Assembly (NCBI RefSeq): GCF_947241705.1
Contig: NC_079270.1
Span: forward strand, 806,001-870,000
DNA: 64,000 nt
Source of the DNA: Saccharomyces mikatae IFO 1815
Taxonomy: Eukaryota; Ascomycota; Saccharomycetes; Saccharomycetales; Saccharomycetaceae
Direction: 5' to 3'
Positions 29,843-38,628 of this stretch are shown here, piece after piece (within the stretch, counting starts at the first letter, position 1; every line of letters starts with the position of its first letter). Both the position numbers and the translations under genes were made by a program. The notes beneath the pieces were generated by a model. That model did not search any database and was not told where the DNA came from. It saw nothing but the letters and a program-made list of their open reading frames with translations.

Positions 29843-29944
29843 CTGCGCGTCTCTTATCACAATGAGGGTATAAAAAGCGATCCCATTCCAACCTCCTACT
29901 CATATTACCGTTAAGATTTTTCTTTAAATTTTGGTTTAAAAGAA

Positions 29945-30143
29945 CCATCATTCAATAAACTGATCTTCCGGATTACCATGCTTAAGACATCACGCCTCCA
30001 TATGTCTATATAAAGCGCAAATGGCTGGAAGTAGACAAATTTCTTTTGTTCCTAGCTTTTCATTATTGAAATCTAATCCAGTTTTAATAGTTTTTCTTTA
30101 GTAAGAAAACAAATTATTATTGGTTCGCTCTAGGTGTACATAT
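29945..30143 (+). ncRNA. SNR5: H/ACA snoRNA snR5
   Basis: The 3' end follows ACA at 30138-30140; the 5' end is approximate. 5' hairpin: lower stem CTTCC/GGAAG (29965-29969 with 30027-30031), pocket TGCTTA and AAATGGCT (30019-30026), then exactly 14 nt to the H box AGACAA at 30033-30038. These guide halves pair around 25S position 1124. 3' hairpin: lower stem CCTAG/CTAGG, guide halves TCTAAT (30073-30078) and TTCGCT (30124-30129) pairing around 25S 1004, again 14 nt to ACA. The upper stem includes GTTTT-CTT/AAGAAAAC. snR5 is the known guide for pseudouridines 1004 and 1124, so both pockets agree. TATA at 29869 is about 70 bp upstream. Confidence 0.87.
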
Positions 30144-30369
30144 CTTCACTTCGTTATTTTCTTGCCTACATTGCATACATATTATACATACATTTGTTAA
30201 ACTCAGAAATATCGGGGATTATCTTCGGTTTGTCTAGCCTGCATTTCCGTTTGGGAATTAAGTTGTCTTTTGATTAATTAAAGCACTTTAGTTTACTTCC
30301 GGCGAAGTTCTGCATCTTGAAGAAATGAGATGAAGGGACCGAGGAGTACACCAGAGTGTGTTTGAAAGT

Positions 30370-31197
30370 ATGGCTAGTTGCAAGAAAACCAGAGTAATCT
30401 TGCTCAAGAATAAAACTTCTCCCATTGACAATTACGAATCGGAGTGTAAGAACAATGCATTTGAACCAGTATTTGTACCACTAATTAAGCACACTCATGT
30501 CGTCAAGGATTTTAAAAATCTTTTAGAGACTATTCCAAACTATCTGAGTACTATCGAATACATTATTATTACATCTCAAAGGACTGTTGAGTCGCTCAAT
30601 GAAGCAATCATTCCTATGTTAACAGGGGAACAGAAGGATAGTTTATTTGGAAAAACCGTTTACACTGTCGGCCCCGCTACTGCTAATTTCATCAGAAGAT
30701 CAGGCTTCACAAATGTTAAAGGTGGAGAAGACGCTGGTAATGGGTCTGTTCTTGCAGACATTATTATTCATGACTTGAGTATAGATCTCAGGGCTCGATC
30801 ACTGAGTGAACTATTATTTCTTGTTGGAGAAACCAGGAGGGATATCATCCCAAAGAAATTACACAGCAAAGGTATAAAAGTGAGAGAGGTGGTTACTTAC
30901 AAAACTGAAGAATTAAATGATAGTTTTAAAAGATTTGACAGCGCTATGCAATCGTACAATGGAAATGAAATGACCTTGAATTGGGTCGTAGTTTTCAGCC
31001 CCCAAGGTACTAAGGAAATTACTCAGTACTTAAGCGTTAATCACCGACTATTAGATTCTAATCTACGGATTGCGTCTATCGGACCGACTACTCAACAATA
31101 CCTTGAGGACAGTAACATAACTTCTGATATCGTCAGTCCAAAACCAGATCCCAAATCACTATTGCATGCTATCGAAGTGTACCAGCGCTCTAAATAA
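30370..31197 (+). CDS. HEM4: Uroporphyrinogen-III synthase
   Basis: 275 residues, equal to S. cerevisiae Hem4. The enzyme closes hydroxymethylbilane to uroporphyrinogen III with inversion of ring D, the fourth step of haem synthesis, in the cytosol. It shows the two-domain alpha/beta pattern with YIIITSQRTVESL near 60, TVGPATANFIRRSG near 100 and VVFSPQGTKE near 207. The ATG at 30370 is the first in frame. Convergent with RFM1, the stops only 47 bp apart. Confidence 0.96.
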   Translation: MASCKKTRVILLKNKTSPIDNYESECKNNAFEPVFVPLIKHTHVVKDFKNLLETIPNYLSTIEYIIITSQRTVESLNEAIIPMLTGEQKDSLFGKTVYTVGPATANFIRRSGFTNVKGGEDAGNGSVLADIIIHDLSIDLRARSLSELLFLVGETRRDIIPKKLHSKGIKVREVVTYKTEELNDSFKRFDSAMQSYNGNEMTLNWVVVFSPQGTKEITQYLSVNHRLLDSNLRIASIGPTTQQYLEDSNITSDIVSPKPDPKSLLHAIEVYQRSK

Positions 31198-31225
31198 TAT
31201 TGATGTCACACACCTCTTTACTTAT

Positions 31226-31236
31226 TTTTATATTTT
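31226..31236 (+). other. Possible ARS consensus sequence
   Basis: TTTTATATTTT, an 11/11 match to WTTTAYRTTTW, in the 47-bp convergent gap between HEM4 and RFM1. Such matches are common by chance in AT-rich yeast DNA, so origin activity is only a possibility. Confidence 0.25.
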
Positions 31237-31244
31237 TTAATAAA

Positions 31245-32177
31245 CTATTGGGTAGAATCCCAATCTTTTTTGCGTATACCAGCCACACCACCTTCAAATC
31301 TCGATAATATGCTTCGTATTCTTTTATTGCCGATAAGTTCATTAATTTTTACGCTCTTGAATGATGGTTTAGTTCTCATTTGCTTCTCTGGTGTATATCT
31401 TGCCTTCGGAGGCAAGATCCAATCTGACCTTCTGCGTGGCTCCAAGATTTTAGGTACCAAACTTTCATAAAGATCTTGTATTTTTGTCTCCCGTTCATCC
31501 ATGTCACGTTCGTCCCCCTCATCTTCTTCTTCAGACCCCAATCTAGATTGTGAGCGTCTTTTGTCTCTTTCCGATATTCTTGATGACCTTCTTCTCACAC
31601 TATCCCTTTCCGTTATATCTGAAGCAATATCAATATTCTCAACTTCTGAAACTGGTATAGGAAATGGTATTTCGCTTCCATTTAAATCTGAAATGGTTCC
31701 ATCATCATTGTCTGTTCTGATCTCGCTAATTGAGGGTAATGATGCTGGTAAACTGTTTTCTCTTTGATTAGCTTGAGACCTGGTGCGCCTTCTTCGACTG
31801 CTGGCGCCAGCAGTACTAGGAGTGTTTATACCTGAGTATTCTGTATCACTAATATCAATTGATGAGTTTGATCTAGTAGAAGAGGATGAGGATGATGGAT
31901 TAGGTGGGATAGATGTATCAACATCTTGTGTAGAGTTTCTCTTGATTTTTTTATAGTAAATACCATATTCTTTATTTCTCAAACTATCAATGTCCACATG
32001 ACCACTTGCAGATATTCCTTTTTGAAACGTTTTTATTAAAAAATAATCCTGGTACGATTCAAACTCTAAGGGCTTAATAGATTTTTCGAATTCCTTAATT
32101 TCATGAACCAATCTCCTCTTATTATCGATTAAACCTTGCAAATCACTACCTTTTACGATTTCCGTATTCGTACTCAT
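31245..32177 (-). CDS. RFM1: Sum1-Hst1 linker protein Rfm1
   Basis: 310 residues from the ATG at 32177, equal to the S. cerevisiae protein; an ATG two codons upstream is in frame. Rfm1 joins the DNA-binding repressor Sum1 to the deacetylase Hst1 to silence middle-sporulation genes in growing cells. The N-terminus is helical and charged; the middle is Ser/Arg/Asp-rich and disordered; the conserved C-terminus reads WILPPKARYTPEKQMRTKP and ends in a basic IRKKDWDSTQ. No enzymatic motif. Confidence 0.95.
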   Translation of the reverse strand: MSTNTEIVKGSDLQGLIDNKRRLVHEIKEFEKSIKPLEFESYQDYFLIKTFQKGISASGHVDIDSLRNKEYGIYYKKIKRNSTQDVDTSIPPNPSSSSSSTRSNSSIDISDTEYSGINTPSTAGASSRRRRTRSQANQRENSLPASLPSISEIRTDNDDGTISDLNGSEIPFPIPVSEVENIDIASDITERDSVRRRSSRISERDKRRSQSRLGSEEEDEGDERDMDERETKIQDLYESLVPKILEPRRRSDWILPPKARYTPEKQMRTKPSFKSVKINELIGNKRIRSILSRFEGGVAGIRKKDWDSTQ

Positions 32178-32522
32178 CCGCACTTTCTTAATTCTTCTTC
32201 TTGGTGTTTTGAGTAGTAGCTGATCTATGAAAATATATATAGATTCTATATTTGTGATTTCTTATAATCAGCCCTGGTTTCTTAAAGGTCCGATAGTAGT
32301 GCACACTATTCAATGTATCAAGTATTTCTGCCAGATTAGAGTATCTTATGTTATATTACTGTGTGCCGCGAAAAAATCTTTCTTTGGCAAGAGACGATAG
32401 ATGTAATCTAGAATGAAAAGTAAGACTTCGTGAACCCAACAAAAATAACCGTATTATCGAAATAATTTCATTGTCTTTTACAAAAATATGTATGCAGCTG
32501 ATATATTAATTTATTTATCAAA
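32178..32522. other. RFM1 promoter / FSH3 3' region
   Basis: 345 bp between two genes on the minus strand. AT-rich, with a TATATAT run near 32230; I recognise no specific regulatory site and no gene. Confidence 0.5.
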
Positions 32523-33323
32523 TTATAACTTGCCCAAAGAATCGATCATATTCATTAAATCATCATCCAGTAATGGTTTATCTAATTGTCTCTGTTCTAC
32601 TTTGAGTTGATGATCTTGCTCTTGAACCTCTTCGTTTATTGTTGCTTGAATCCAATTACAAACTTGAGACACAAATGGTTTCGAGTTTGGGACAAAATGA
32701 GCTCCAGGATGGACCAATAACGTCCTTTTATTATCGGGCCATGAGTCGTACAATGCCATCATTCTAGATTCGGCAACGACCGCATCCAGCTCACCCCTTA
32801 CATGTAGAGAAGGAATCTGAATAGTTTTATCATACTCTTTTTGGTAGATTTTATCTTCTAATTTAAATCCACTAAAGGATATGAAGAACCTTAAAGCTGG
32901 TTGTTGCTCATCCGTAAGGTTTAATATTTTATTGAAGTCAGTGATCAAGTAACCACCTAGACCAGCGCCTTGACTGAATCCAATGATGCCGTCAAATGGT
33001 CCGTTTGCTAGCACGTACTTATGCAAGTAGTTGAACACTTTTTGATCTATTTCAAATGAATTGAAAGATCCGGGTTTTCTAAAGAACCATCCATATACTT
33101 CATCACTAGTTGCTGAGGTATTATATTCCTTTGCGGCATCTCTTCCTTTTTCAGCCTCTGATTGGAATAGTGCCTTTTTATCAACTGGGTGTGGGGCACA
33201 AGGATAGTATAAATCATAACCTAACTTTTTCAAGTTCTTTCGTAATCCTCCTGTCTTCGCAGAAAATATCTTATCCGATTGAACAAAGCCATGTAGCATC
33301 AAAACTTTCTTTTCGCCCACCAT
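32523..33323 (-). CDS. FSH3: Family of serine hydrolases protein Fsh3
   Basis: 266 residues (FSH3 family). Alpha/beta hydrolase related to human OVCA2, probably an esterase with unknown natural substrate. The nucleophile elbow GFSQG places the catalytic Ser at 117. The expected acid is in GELDAVV and the catalytic His in PGAHF. The start VLMLHGFVQS forms the first strand and oxyanion region. Upstream, at 527-552 bp, are two CACGTG boxes. Confidence 0.95.
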   Translation of the reverse strand: MVGEKKVLMLHGFVQSDKIFSAKTGGLRKNLKKLGYDLYYPCAPHPVDKKALFQSEAEKGRDAAKEYNTSATSDEVYGWFFRKPGSFNSFEIDQKVFNYLHKYVLANGPFDGIIGFSQGAGLGGYLITDFNKILNLTDEQQPALRFFISFSGFKLEDKIYQKEYDKTIQIPSLHVRGELDAVVAESRMMALYDSWPDNKRTLLVHPGAHFVPNSKPFVSQVCNWIQATINEEVQEQDHQLKVEQRQLDKPLLDDDLMNMIDSLGKL

Positions 33324-33963
33324 TTTAGAAATTTTGATGTTTGTAGTACAATTTAGTGTTAATATTCAACAAAAAAGAAGATTATTTCCTGTATTAAAGC
33401 ATACAAAGTGTCTTTTATAAGCAGAGCAAAAAAAAAGTAAATTTCATAATCTGCTAACAAAGCGAAAAAGTATCGAGCCCTACCTGATGGTCACAGCTAT
33501 GATAATTTCGAAGCTTGACTTTGTCGAAATGTGACTGCAGAAAGTTGATAATTTAAAAGTGTGAGGATCTTGGAACATTTTCTAGGATTGCGTGCTTGAT
33601 AAAGGTTATGTCATTATGTATAAATAATATACTAGAAGTTCTTCTCAAGAATATAGTTATCAATAAAAAATAACAACAATTATACATAACGATACTGTTA
33701 TTTTTGCTCCTATTTTACACGTTGCACACATGTTCCAAATTAGCTAATGATATTTACTAAAGTTGTATTGATTATCATGGCAATAGGTGTTGCTTAGTTT
33801 CTCATAACTTCTGCAATGTTCAATCATATTAGGCGATTCTAAGGTTTCTCACGTGTATATTTAGAAAGCCACGTGATGGAATCTCCTGTTTATCTATATA
33901 TACACATATTAAGTAATGAGAATAGTGACACCATAAGTGCTGCAAATAAACAGATCGAACCAT
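33324..33963. other. FSH3 promoter / PLP2 3' region
   Basis: 640 bp, long for this window. The far end has two CACGTG motifs 20 bp apart; the rest is AT-rich without an ORF that looks real. I see no RNA gene, though the E-boxes lie nearer the PLP2 stop than the FSH3 start. Confidence 0.5.
33850..33875. promoter_or_regulatory. Two CACGTG boxes (Cbf1/Pho4 type)
   Basis: CACGTG at 33850-33855 and 33870-33875, start-to-start distance 20 bp, about two helical turns. The second, read on the minus strand, is ATCACGTG, a full Cbf1 consensus RTCACRTG. Confidence 0.6.
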
Positions 33964-34821
33964 CTAGTCAAAAAATCCATCATCTTCATCATTAATATTA
34001 TCATAATCGTTGCCTACACCGACATCAAATTTTCCTCTGATTCCCGACCTAATTGATTTTGCTTTGGCGAAATGCAATTTCCTTTCTTCCCTTGATTCTT
34101 CGTCGTCTTGGTTCATAATCAGTCTGCCATCCCTTTCTGTCACAGCACCAACTTTTACCATAAAATCTTCAAAATCCTTCATTTTTGAATTATTACCACC
34201 CAGCTCTAGTAACGTTATCATGTTTTTAATTACTTCGCCTCTATAATATACGATTAATGTCGGGCAATTGGATTCTGGGTAATTTTCAATTGCTCTATTG
34301 GCAGGTATTTCTACAAACTTAATCTCTTTAAACTTGGATGCTGCCGATTGGAAAAGGTGAGAAAGAATTCTGCTTTGTAATTTACTTTGCAGTGACAGAT
34401 GAACGAATACGTAGACAGCGCTGTCATCCTCCTCGCCATTGTCATCAACTTGTGAACCTTCATTTTTCTTCCCCTGGCTCTCTAAAGTAACTTCTTTGTT
34501 GTATTCAGGCTTATTAATGTGATAAACTTCTCCAAATTTGGAACGTTCTTGTAGTTTGCGAATTTCGTTTAATCTTTTCATCTTATAAGCTTCTAAAAAA
34601 TCCTCGTCTTCATCATCTTCTAGTTCTTCCAAATCTGAAAGGTCTTTATCTTCTAATCTATTTTCATGCTGCTTTGCGATTGCCTCTTCTAATGCTTCTT
34701 CTAATTTTGCGGTGGGTGAGGGTGCACGTTCTGGTATTACGCCTTTAGCTCTTAAGATATCGTTCCATTCACTATCTTCAGACTCGTCCACTTGGACCTG
34801 AAACATTGGTTCGTTCTGCAT
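33964..34821 (-). CDS. PLP2: Phosducin-like protein Plp2
   Basis: 285 residues (286 in S. cerevisiae). Plp2 is essential and works with the CCT/TRiC chaperonin in folding actin, tubulin and other substrates. N-terminal acidic helical part with long Glu/Asp runs (about 45-80); C-terminal thioredoxin-like fold from about 140 ([20 protein letters not shown] ... [12 protein letters not shown]) lacking the CxxC active site, as usual for phosducin-like proteins. Divergent from YOR283W. Confidence 0.95.
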   Translation of the reverse strand: MQNEPMFQVQVDESEDSEWNDILRAKGVIPERAPSPTAKLEEALEEAIAKQHENRLEDKDLSDLEELEDDEDEDFLEAYKMKRLNEIRKLQERSKFGEVYHINKPEYNKEVTLESQGKKNEGSQVDDNGEEDDSAVYVFVHLSLQSKLQSRILSHLFQSAASKFKEIKFVEIPANRAIENYPESNCPTLIVYYRGEVIKNMITLLELGGNNSKMKDFEDFMVKVGAVTERDGRLIMNQDDEESREERKLHFAKAKSIRSGIRGKFDVGVGNDYDNINDEDDGFFD

Positions 34822-35093
34822 TGACTCTATTGAATATGCTTTGCTCTTACCTCCGGTAGTCTTTTATTTGAGGGTTTTATCTTGTATCTATTAGTTTCTT
34901 CATATTAATAATATAACCTTTTCTTTTTTTCATTGCGGGTTTTCTACATTTTTCTGGATTTTTTTTCAGCAATATTAATACAATGGGAAAGTCAGATTAT
35001 CATTATTTGGTTTTTGATTAGACTTCTAATGTATAAACAAAACGGCAGCAGAACTTAAAAAAACACATACACACAGACGTAATAGCACCGAAG

Positions 35094-35786
35094 ATGACTA
35101 AAGATATACCTTATTATTGCGATAATGATGATAACAATATCATCAGATTATTCATTATTAGACATGGACAAACGGAACATAATGTGAAGAAAATTTTACA
35201 AGGTCACAAAGATACCTCGATTAATCCTACGGGGGAAGAACAAGCCACTAAATTGGGACATTATTTAAGTTCAAGAGGTATTCATTTCAATAAGGTTGTC
35301 AGTAGTGATTTAAAAAGGTGTGAGCAAACTACGTCTTTAGTTTTAAAACATTCCAAGCAAGAAAATGTGCCTACAACCTATACTTTTGGTTTAAGGGAGC
35401 GTTATATGGGTGTCATTGAAGGTATGCAAATCACTGAAGCCGAAAAGTATGCTGATAAACACGGTGAGGGCTCTTTCAGAAATTTTGGTGAGAAAGCCGA
35501 CGATTTCATTACTAGGTTAACTGGATGTATTGAGGAGCAGGTCGCTGAAGCATCTAACGAAGATGTGAAGAATCTAGCGCTAGTAAGTCATGGGGGTGCA
35601 ATCAGAATGATTTTGCAATGGTTGAAATATGAGAACCATCATGCTAATAAGATTATCGTTTTTAATACATCTGTCACTATCGTTGACTACGTCAAAGATT
35701 CTAAACAGTTTATCGTGAGACGTGTCGGAAATACTCAACATCTTGGTGATGGGGAATTTGTCGTCAGTGATTTGAGATTACGTTAG
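35094..35786 (+). CDS. Phosphoglycerate-mutase-family phosphatase (YOR283W orthologue)
   Basis: 230 residues, equal to YOR283W. Histidine-phosphatase superfamily: LFIIRHGQTEHN with the phospho-acceptor His24, VVSSDLKRCEQT, the acid LRERYMG, and the second catalytic His in LALVSHGGA. The S. cerevisiae protein is described as a broad-specificity phosphatase; the natural substrate is not clear from sequence. No targeting signal is evident. Confidence 0.94.
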   Translation: MTKDIPYYCDNDDNNIIRLFIIRHGQTEHNVKKILQGHKDTSINPTGEEQATKLGHYLSSRGIHFNKVVSSDLKRCEQTTSLVLKHSKQENVPTTYTFGLRERYMGVIEGMQITEAEKYADKHGEGSFRNFGEKADDFITRLTGCIEEQVAEASNEDVKNLALVSHGGAIRMILQWLKYENHHANKIIVFNTSVTIVDYVKDSKQFIVRRVGNTQHLGDGEFVVSDLRLR

Positions 35787-36185
35787 GCACCATGCTTACT
35801 CATTGTTGGTGTTTCGTCATTTTTGCGATCTGAAAGGCGGTTTAGGTAGTAATAAAAATTTCACATGCGTGTATTTCATTTTAGAAAACATAGTTCGCAA
35901 GGGTTTATCTAAATGCAGTGGATGTTCATAAATTATAAGGGTTTTAAGTTTTATATTTCATTCTTGATATTTTATTCTTAAACGATGATAATGACGACGC
36001 GTTGTTTCAAAAAAAAAAAAAAAAAAAAAAAAAAGGCAAACTCGTTATGTGCAATGAGATTGCTTTAGTATTCTATAGCGAAAAATCGATCATGTTTCAA
36101 AGACAATGCGGTTCAGGGGTTTGAACTGATTTATAGGGTTAAACTGAACAATAGCGAAGCTACCCAACAATCACGGTTTGGTAAA
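35787..36185. other. YOR283W-HUA2 intergenic region
   Basis: 399 bp, the 3' end of YOR283W and promoter of HUA2. Its main feature is an uninterrupted 26-A tract; I see no gene. Confidence 0.6.
36009..36034 (+). repeat. Poly(dA) tract of 26
   Basis: Uninterrupted A26, 152 bp upstream of HUA2. Such stiff tracts exclude nucleosomes in yeast promoters; the exact length is prone to slippage and sequencing error. Confidence 0.85.
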
Positions 36186-36890
36186 ATGTGTTCTGACTAT
36201 GATACAGTAATGTATTCTTCGGGAGAAGTTGACAGAAGCGATGGTATCATATTGGGCTATAAGAAGAGATTGTCAATGATTGAAAATCGTATGCAACATC
36301 TCTTGGAAGATATTAGTTTCGATATCCAGCAGATTGAACCCATTCTCGTTGACCTTCAAAGAAGTTATGACACAATTTTACAACTTCTACGAAAAAGGAA
36401 TGATTCATTGCAATGTAAGGATTTTAATTATCGAACTGATCGAATCCCCATAAAAAAATACGGATCAGCAGAGGCAAACCTTAGATTGACCGGAAATTTT
36501 ATGAAGTTTCAGCTGGATAGCGGACTAAAATTCGGCGAGGAAAATATACTCAGGATCCTGCAAAATAACGTAGACTTCAAGCACTATTTCCAGATTGACA
36601 ATAACAAGAAGCAAAGGATACTACTACTCGCCGTCTATCAATGTCTTAATGGTCCAGTTCGCTTGCATAAAACACTTAATATCGATGGAATTATACATAA
36701 TTGTAGTATCAGAACCATTCTAGGCAAACAAGTGTCCAGCTCCAAGTGGATGGTGTTTCTGTATGATGTGAAGCTAGTTTTGTTAGCACATAGGGGTGAT
36801 GTACCGGACTTGGAAACCAGCAAAATGATTGTCAGATATGGTGATTTATTTCCTTGCGCGTTGTATTTCAAAGATCATGCAGCATATTAA
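36186..36890 (+). CDS. HUA2: Hua2, cytoplasmic protein of unknown function
   Basis: 234 residues, similar throughout to recalled Hua2 (YOR284W), which was linked to actin patch assembly by interaction data only. The N-terminal third is helical with a coiled-coil look (KKRLSMIENRMQHLLEDISFDIQQIEP). The C-terminal two thirds are more conserved, including NCSIRTILGKQVSSSKWMVF. No known domain, membrane segment or active site. The middle diverges more than its neighbours. Confidence 0.88.
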   Translation: MCSDYDTVMYSSGEVDRSDGIILGYKKRLSMIENRMQHLLEDISFDIQQIEPILVDLQRSYDTILQLLRKRNDSLQCKDFNYRTDRIPIKKYGSAEANLRLTGNFMKFQLDSGLKFGEENILRILQNNVDFKHYFQIDNNKKQRILLLAVYQCLNGPVRLHKTLNIDGIIHNCSIRTILGKQVSSSKWMVFLYDVKLVLLAHRGDVPDLETSKMIVRYGDLFPCALYFKDHAAY

Positions 36891-37313
36891 GCATTTTCCA
36901 GGACGCTTGTAGAGCATACTACGGACACTTTTCTTGATTTTACGTATCAAATATTAGAACTAGAATCCATCGGATGCTGTCCGTAAAGAAATCATAACCG
37001 TATGTTGGTGTGATTCCTTCTTAAAGGTCTCGTGGGACGATGGTTGTTAAGGTGAAATTCCACAAAGCCGTCATTTAGAATTCCCGTATACCTTGACCTG
37101 TTCTCAATATGCAACTTGCTCGACAACAAACGCCTTGGGTGAGCCACATCTTAATACTCTTCTATTTTTTTTGTGGGGAAATTGCCATTCGCGGGAGGAG
37201 GAAAGTAAGGGGAAGGCTGTGAAGATCATAAAATAGAACAGAATTTAGATCAATCGAAGCATCTCCCTCCTCCTGTTCATCTCTAGAATTTGCAACTAGA
37301 AAACCAAACAATA
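36891..37313. other. HUA2-RDL1 intergenic region
   Basis: 423 bp; promoter of RDL1. No gene, RNA or clear binding site recognised. A short purine-rich run (GGGAGGAGGAAAGTAAGGGGAA) lies near 37193. Confidence 0.5.
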
Positions 37314-37733
37314 ATGTGGAAAGCTGTCTTGGATGCTTGGAATGGAACTGAAAATCAAATCGATGATACATCCGATATTCAATCGTATGAATTCGAAGAT
37401 ATGAAGAGAATCGTCAGAATGTGTGACCCTAGTGTGGTTTTAGTGGATGTTAGAGAGCCATCCGAGTACTCGATTGTTCACATCCCGGCTTCTATCAATG
37501 TGCCATTTAGATCGCATCCCAATGCATTTGCCTTAGACCCTCTAGATTTTGAGAAACAAATCGGTATCGCAAAACCTGAGACTTCTAATGAGCTAATATT
37601 CTATTGTGCTTCAGGCAAACGCGGAGGTGAAGCTCAAAAAGCCGCTCATTCACATGGATACTCAAAGACTTCATTATACCCCGGCTCTATGAACGATTGG
37701 CTTGCTCATGGGGGTGATAAACTTGATTTATAG
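37314..37733 (+). CDS. RDL1: Rhodanese-domain protein Rdl1 (thiosulfate sulfurtransferase)
   Basis: 139 residues from the ATG at 37314, equal to S. cerevisiae. Single rhodanese domain with VVLVDVREPSEYSIVHIPASINVP and the active-site loop CASGKRGG with Cys98. S. cerevisiae Rdl1 has thiosulfate sulfurtransferase activity. It is followed after 241 bp by its paralogue RDL2 on the same strand. Unlike RDL2 it has no clear presequence. Confidence 0.94.
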   Translation: MWKAVLDAWNGTENQIDDTSDIQSYEFEDMKRIVRMCDPSVVLVDVREPSEYSIVHIPASINVPFRSHPNAFALDPLDFEKQIGIAKPETSNELIFYCASGKRGGEAQKAAHSHGYSKTSLYPGSMNDWLAHGGDKLDL

Positions 37734-37974
37734 CTGCATATGCTTCAGGCTAGAAAGTGGGAAACGAATTATTCTATCTACCCTATTTATTTTTATAAGC
37801 TAAATAACATACTGTACTAGGTGTGCCGTTTATTTGCCTATTGTATTGGCTGTGATAGCGGTGGCGCAAAGAAATCAGGAAGAATAAAAAAATGCAAAAC
37901 TTAATTTGCCCAGAATAAGATAGCGAGCGACAGCTTTCAACAAAATAGAAACGAGACAGAACAGAATATCAGCG

Positions 37975-38424
37975 ATGTTTAAGCATAGTACATGTGTTCT
38001 CTCGAGAACAATCTCAGCAAGCTCGCCTGCATTAATCTTGAGGGCGTTCACAACGAAGGTCGCAAAGATCTATACTTTTGAACAGGTCAAGAGCCTAGTT
38101 GAACATCCCAATGATAAAAAACTATTGGTCGATGTGAGAGAACCTAAGGAAGTAAAAGATTACAAAATGCCAACGGCAATAAACATCCCAGTGAATAGCG
38201 CTCCCGGTGCTCTTGGATTGCCCGAGAAGGAGTTTCATAATGTTTTCCAGTTCGATAAGCCTGCTCAGGATAAGGAATTAATCTTTCTTTGTGCTAAAGG
38301 GGTAAGAGCTAAGACTGCCGAAGAGTTGGCTAGGTCTTATGGTTATGAAAATACTGGCATTTATCCTGGTTCCATTACTGAATGGTTAGCTAAAGGCGGT
38401 GCTGATGTCAAACCCCAAAAATAA
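37975..38424 (+). CDS. RDL2: Mitochondrial rhodanese Rdl2
   Basis: 149 residues, equal to S. cerevisiae Rdl2 (Aim42). The N-terminal 30 residues (HSTCVLSRTISASS... ILRAFTTK) are Arg/Ser-rich without acids, a mitochondrial presequence. The rhodanese domain follows: LLVDVREPKEVKDYKMPTAINIP, active-site Cys106 in CAKGVRAK. It is a sulfurtransferase and tandem paralogue of RDL1, the two clearly from a local duplication. Confidence 0.94.
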   Translation: MFKHSTCVLSRTISASSPALILRAFTTKVAKIYTFEQVKSLVEHPNDKKLLVDVREPKEVKDYKMPTAINIPVNSAPGALGLPEKEFHNVFQFDKPAQDKELIFLCAKGVRAKTAEELARSYGYENTGIYPGSITEWLAKGGADVKPQK

Positions 38425-38628
38425 GCCAGAGAAAACAAAACAAAATCGATATATCCTGTATATAGACAATTTCCTGTATTTCAACTTTTCGTTTTCCCCT
38501 TTCTGTTCATTTAATATTTTACTGTTCTTCACTTTTTACAATTATCCTTTTCATTTCATAAATCTATGTGTTTGTTCTTTTAACATTTCCTAAATTTTAC
38601 TTACTGTGTATTCTTCTATTTAGATACT

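Larger units (their letters stand above)
29717..29944. promoter_or_regulatory. Shared divergent promoter of SNR31 and SNR5
   Basis: About 230 bp between the two snoRNA 5' ends. Each side has its own TATA element: TATTTAAA at 29773-29780 on the SNR31 side and TATAAAAA at 29869-29876 for SNR5. Between them lie a Tbf1 consensus and an RRPE. The symmetric arrangement suggests joint control. Confidence 0.7.
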
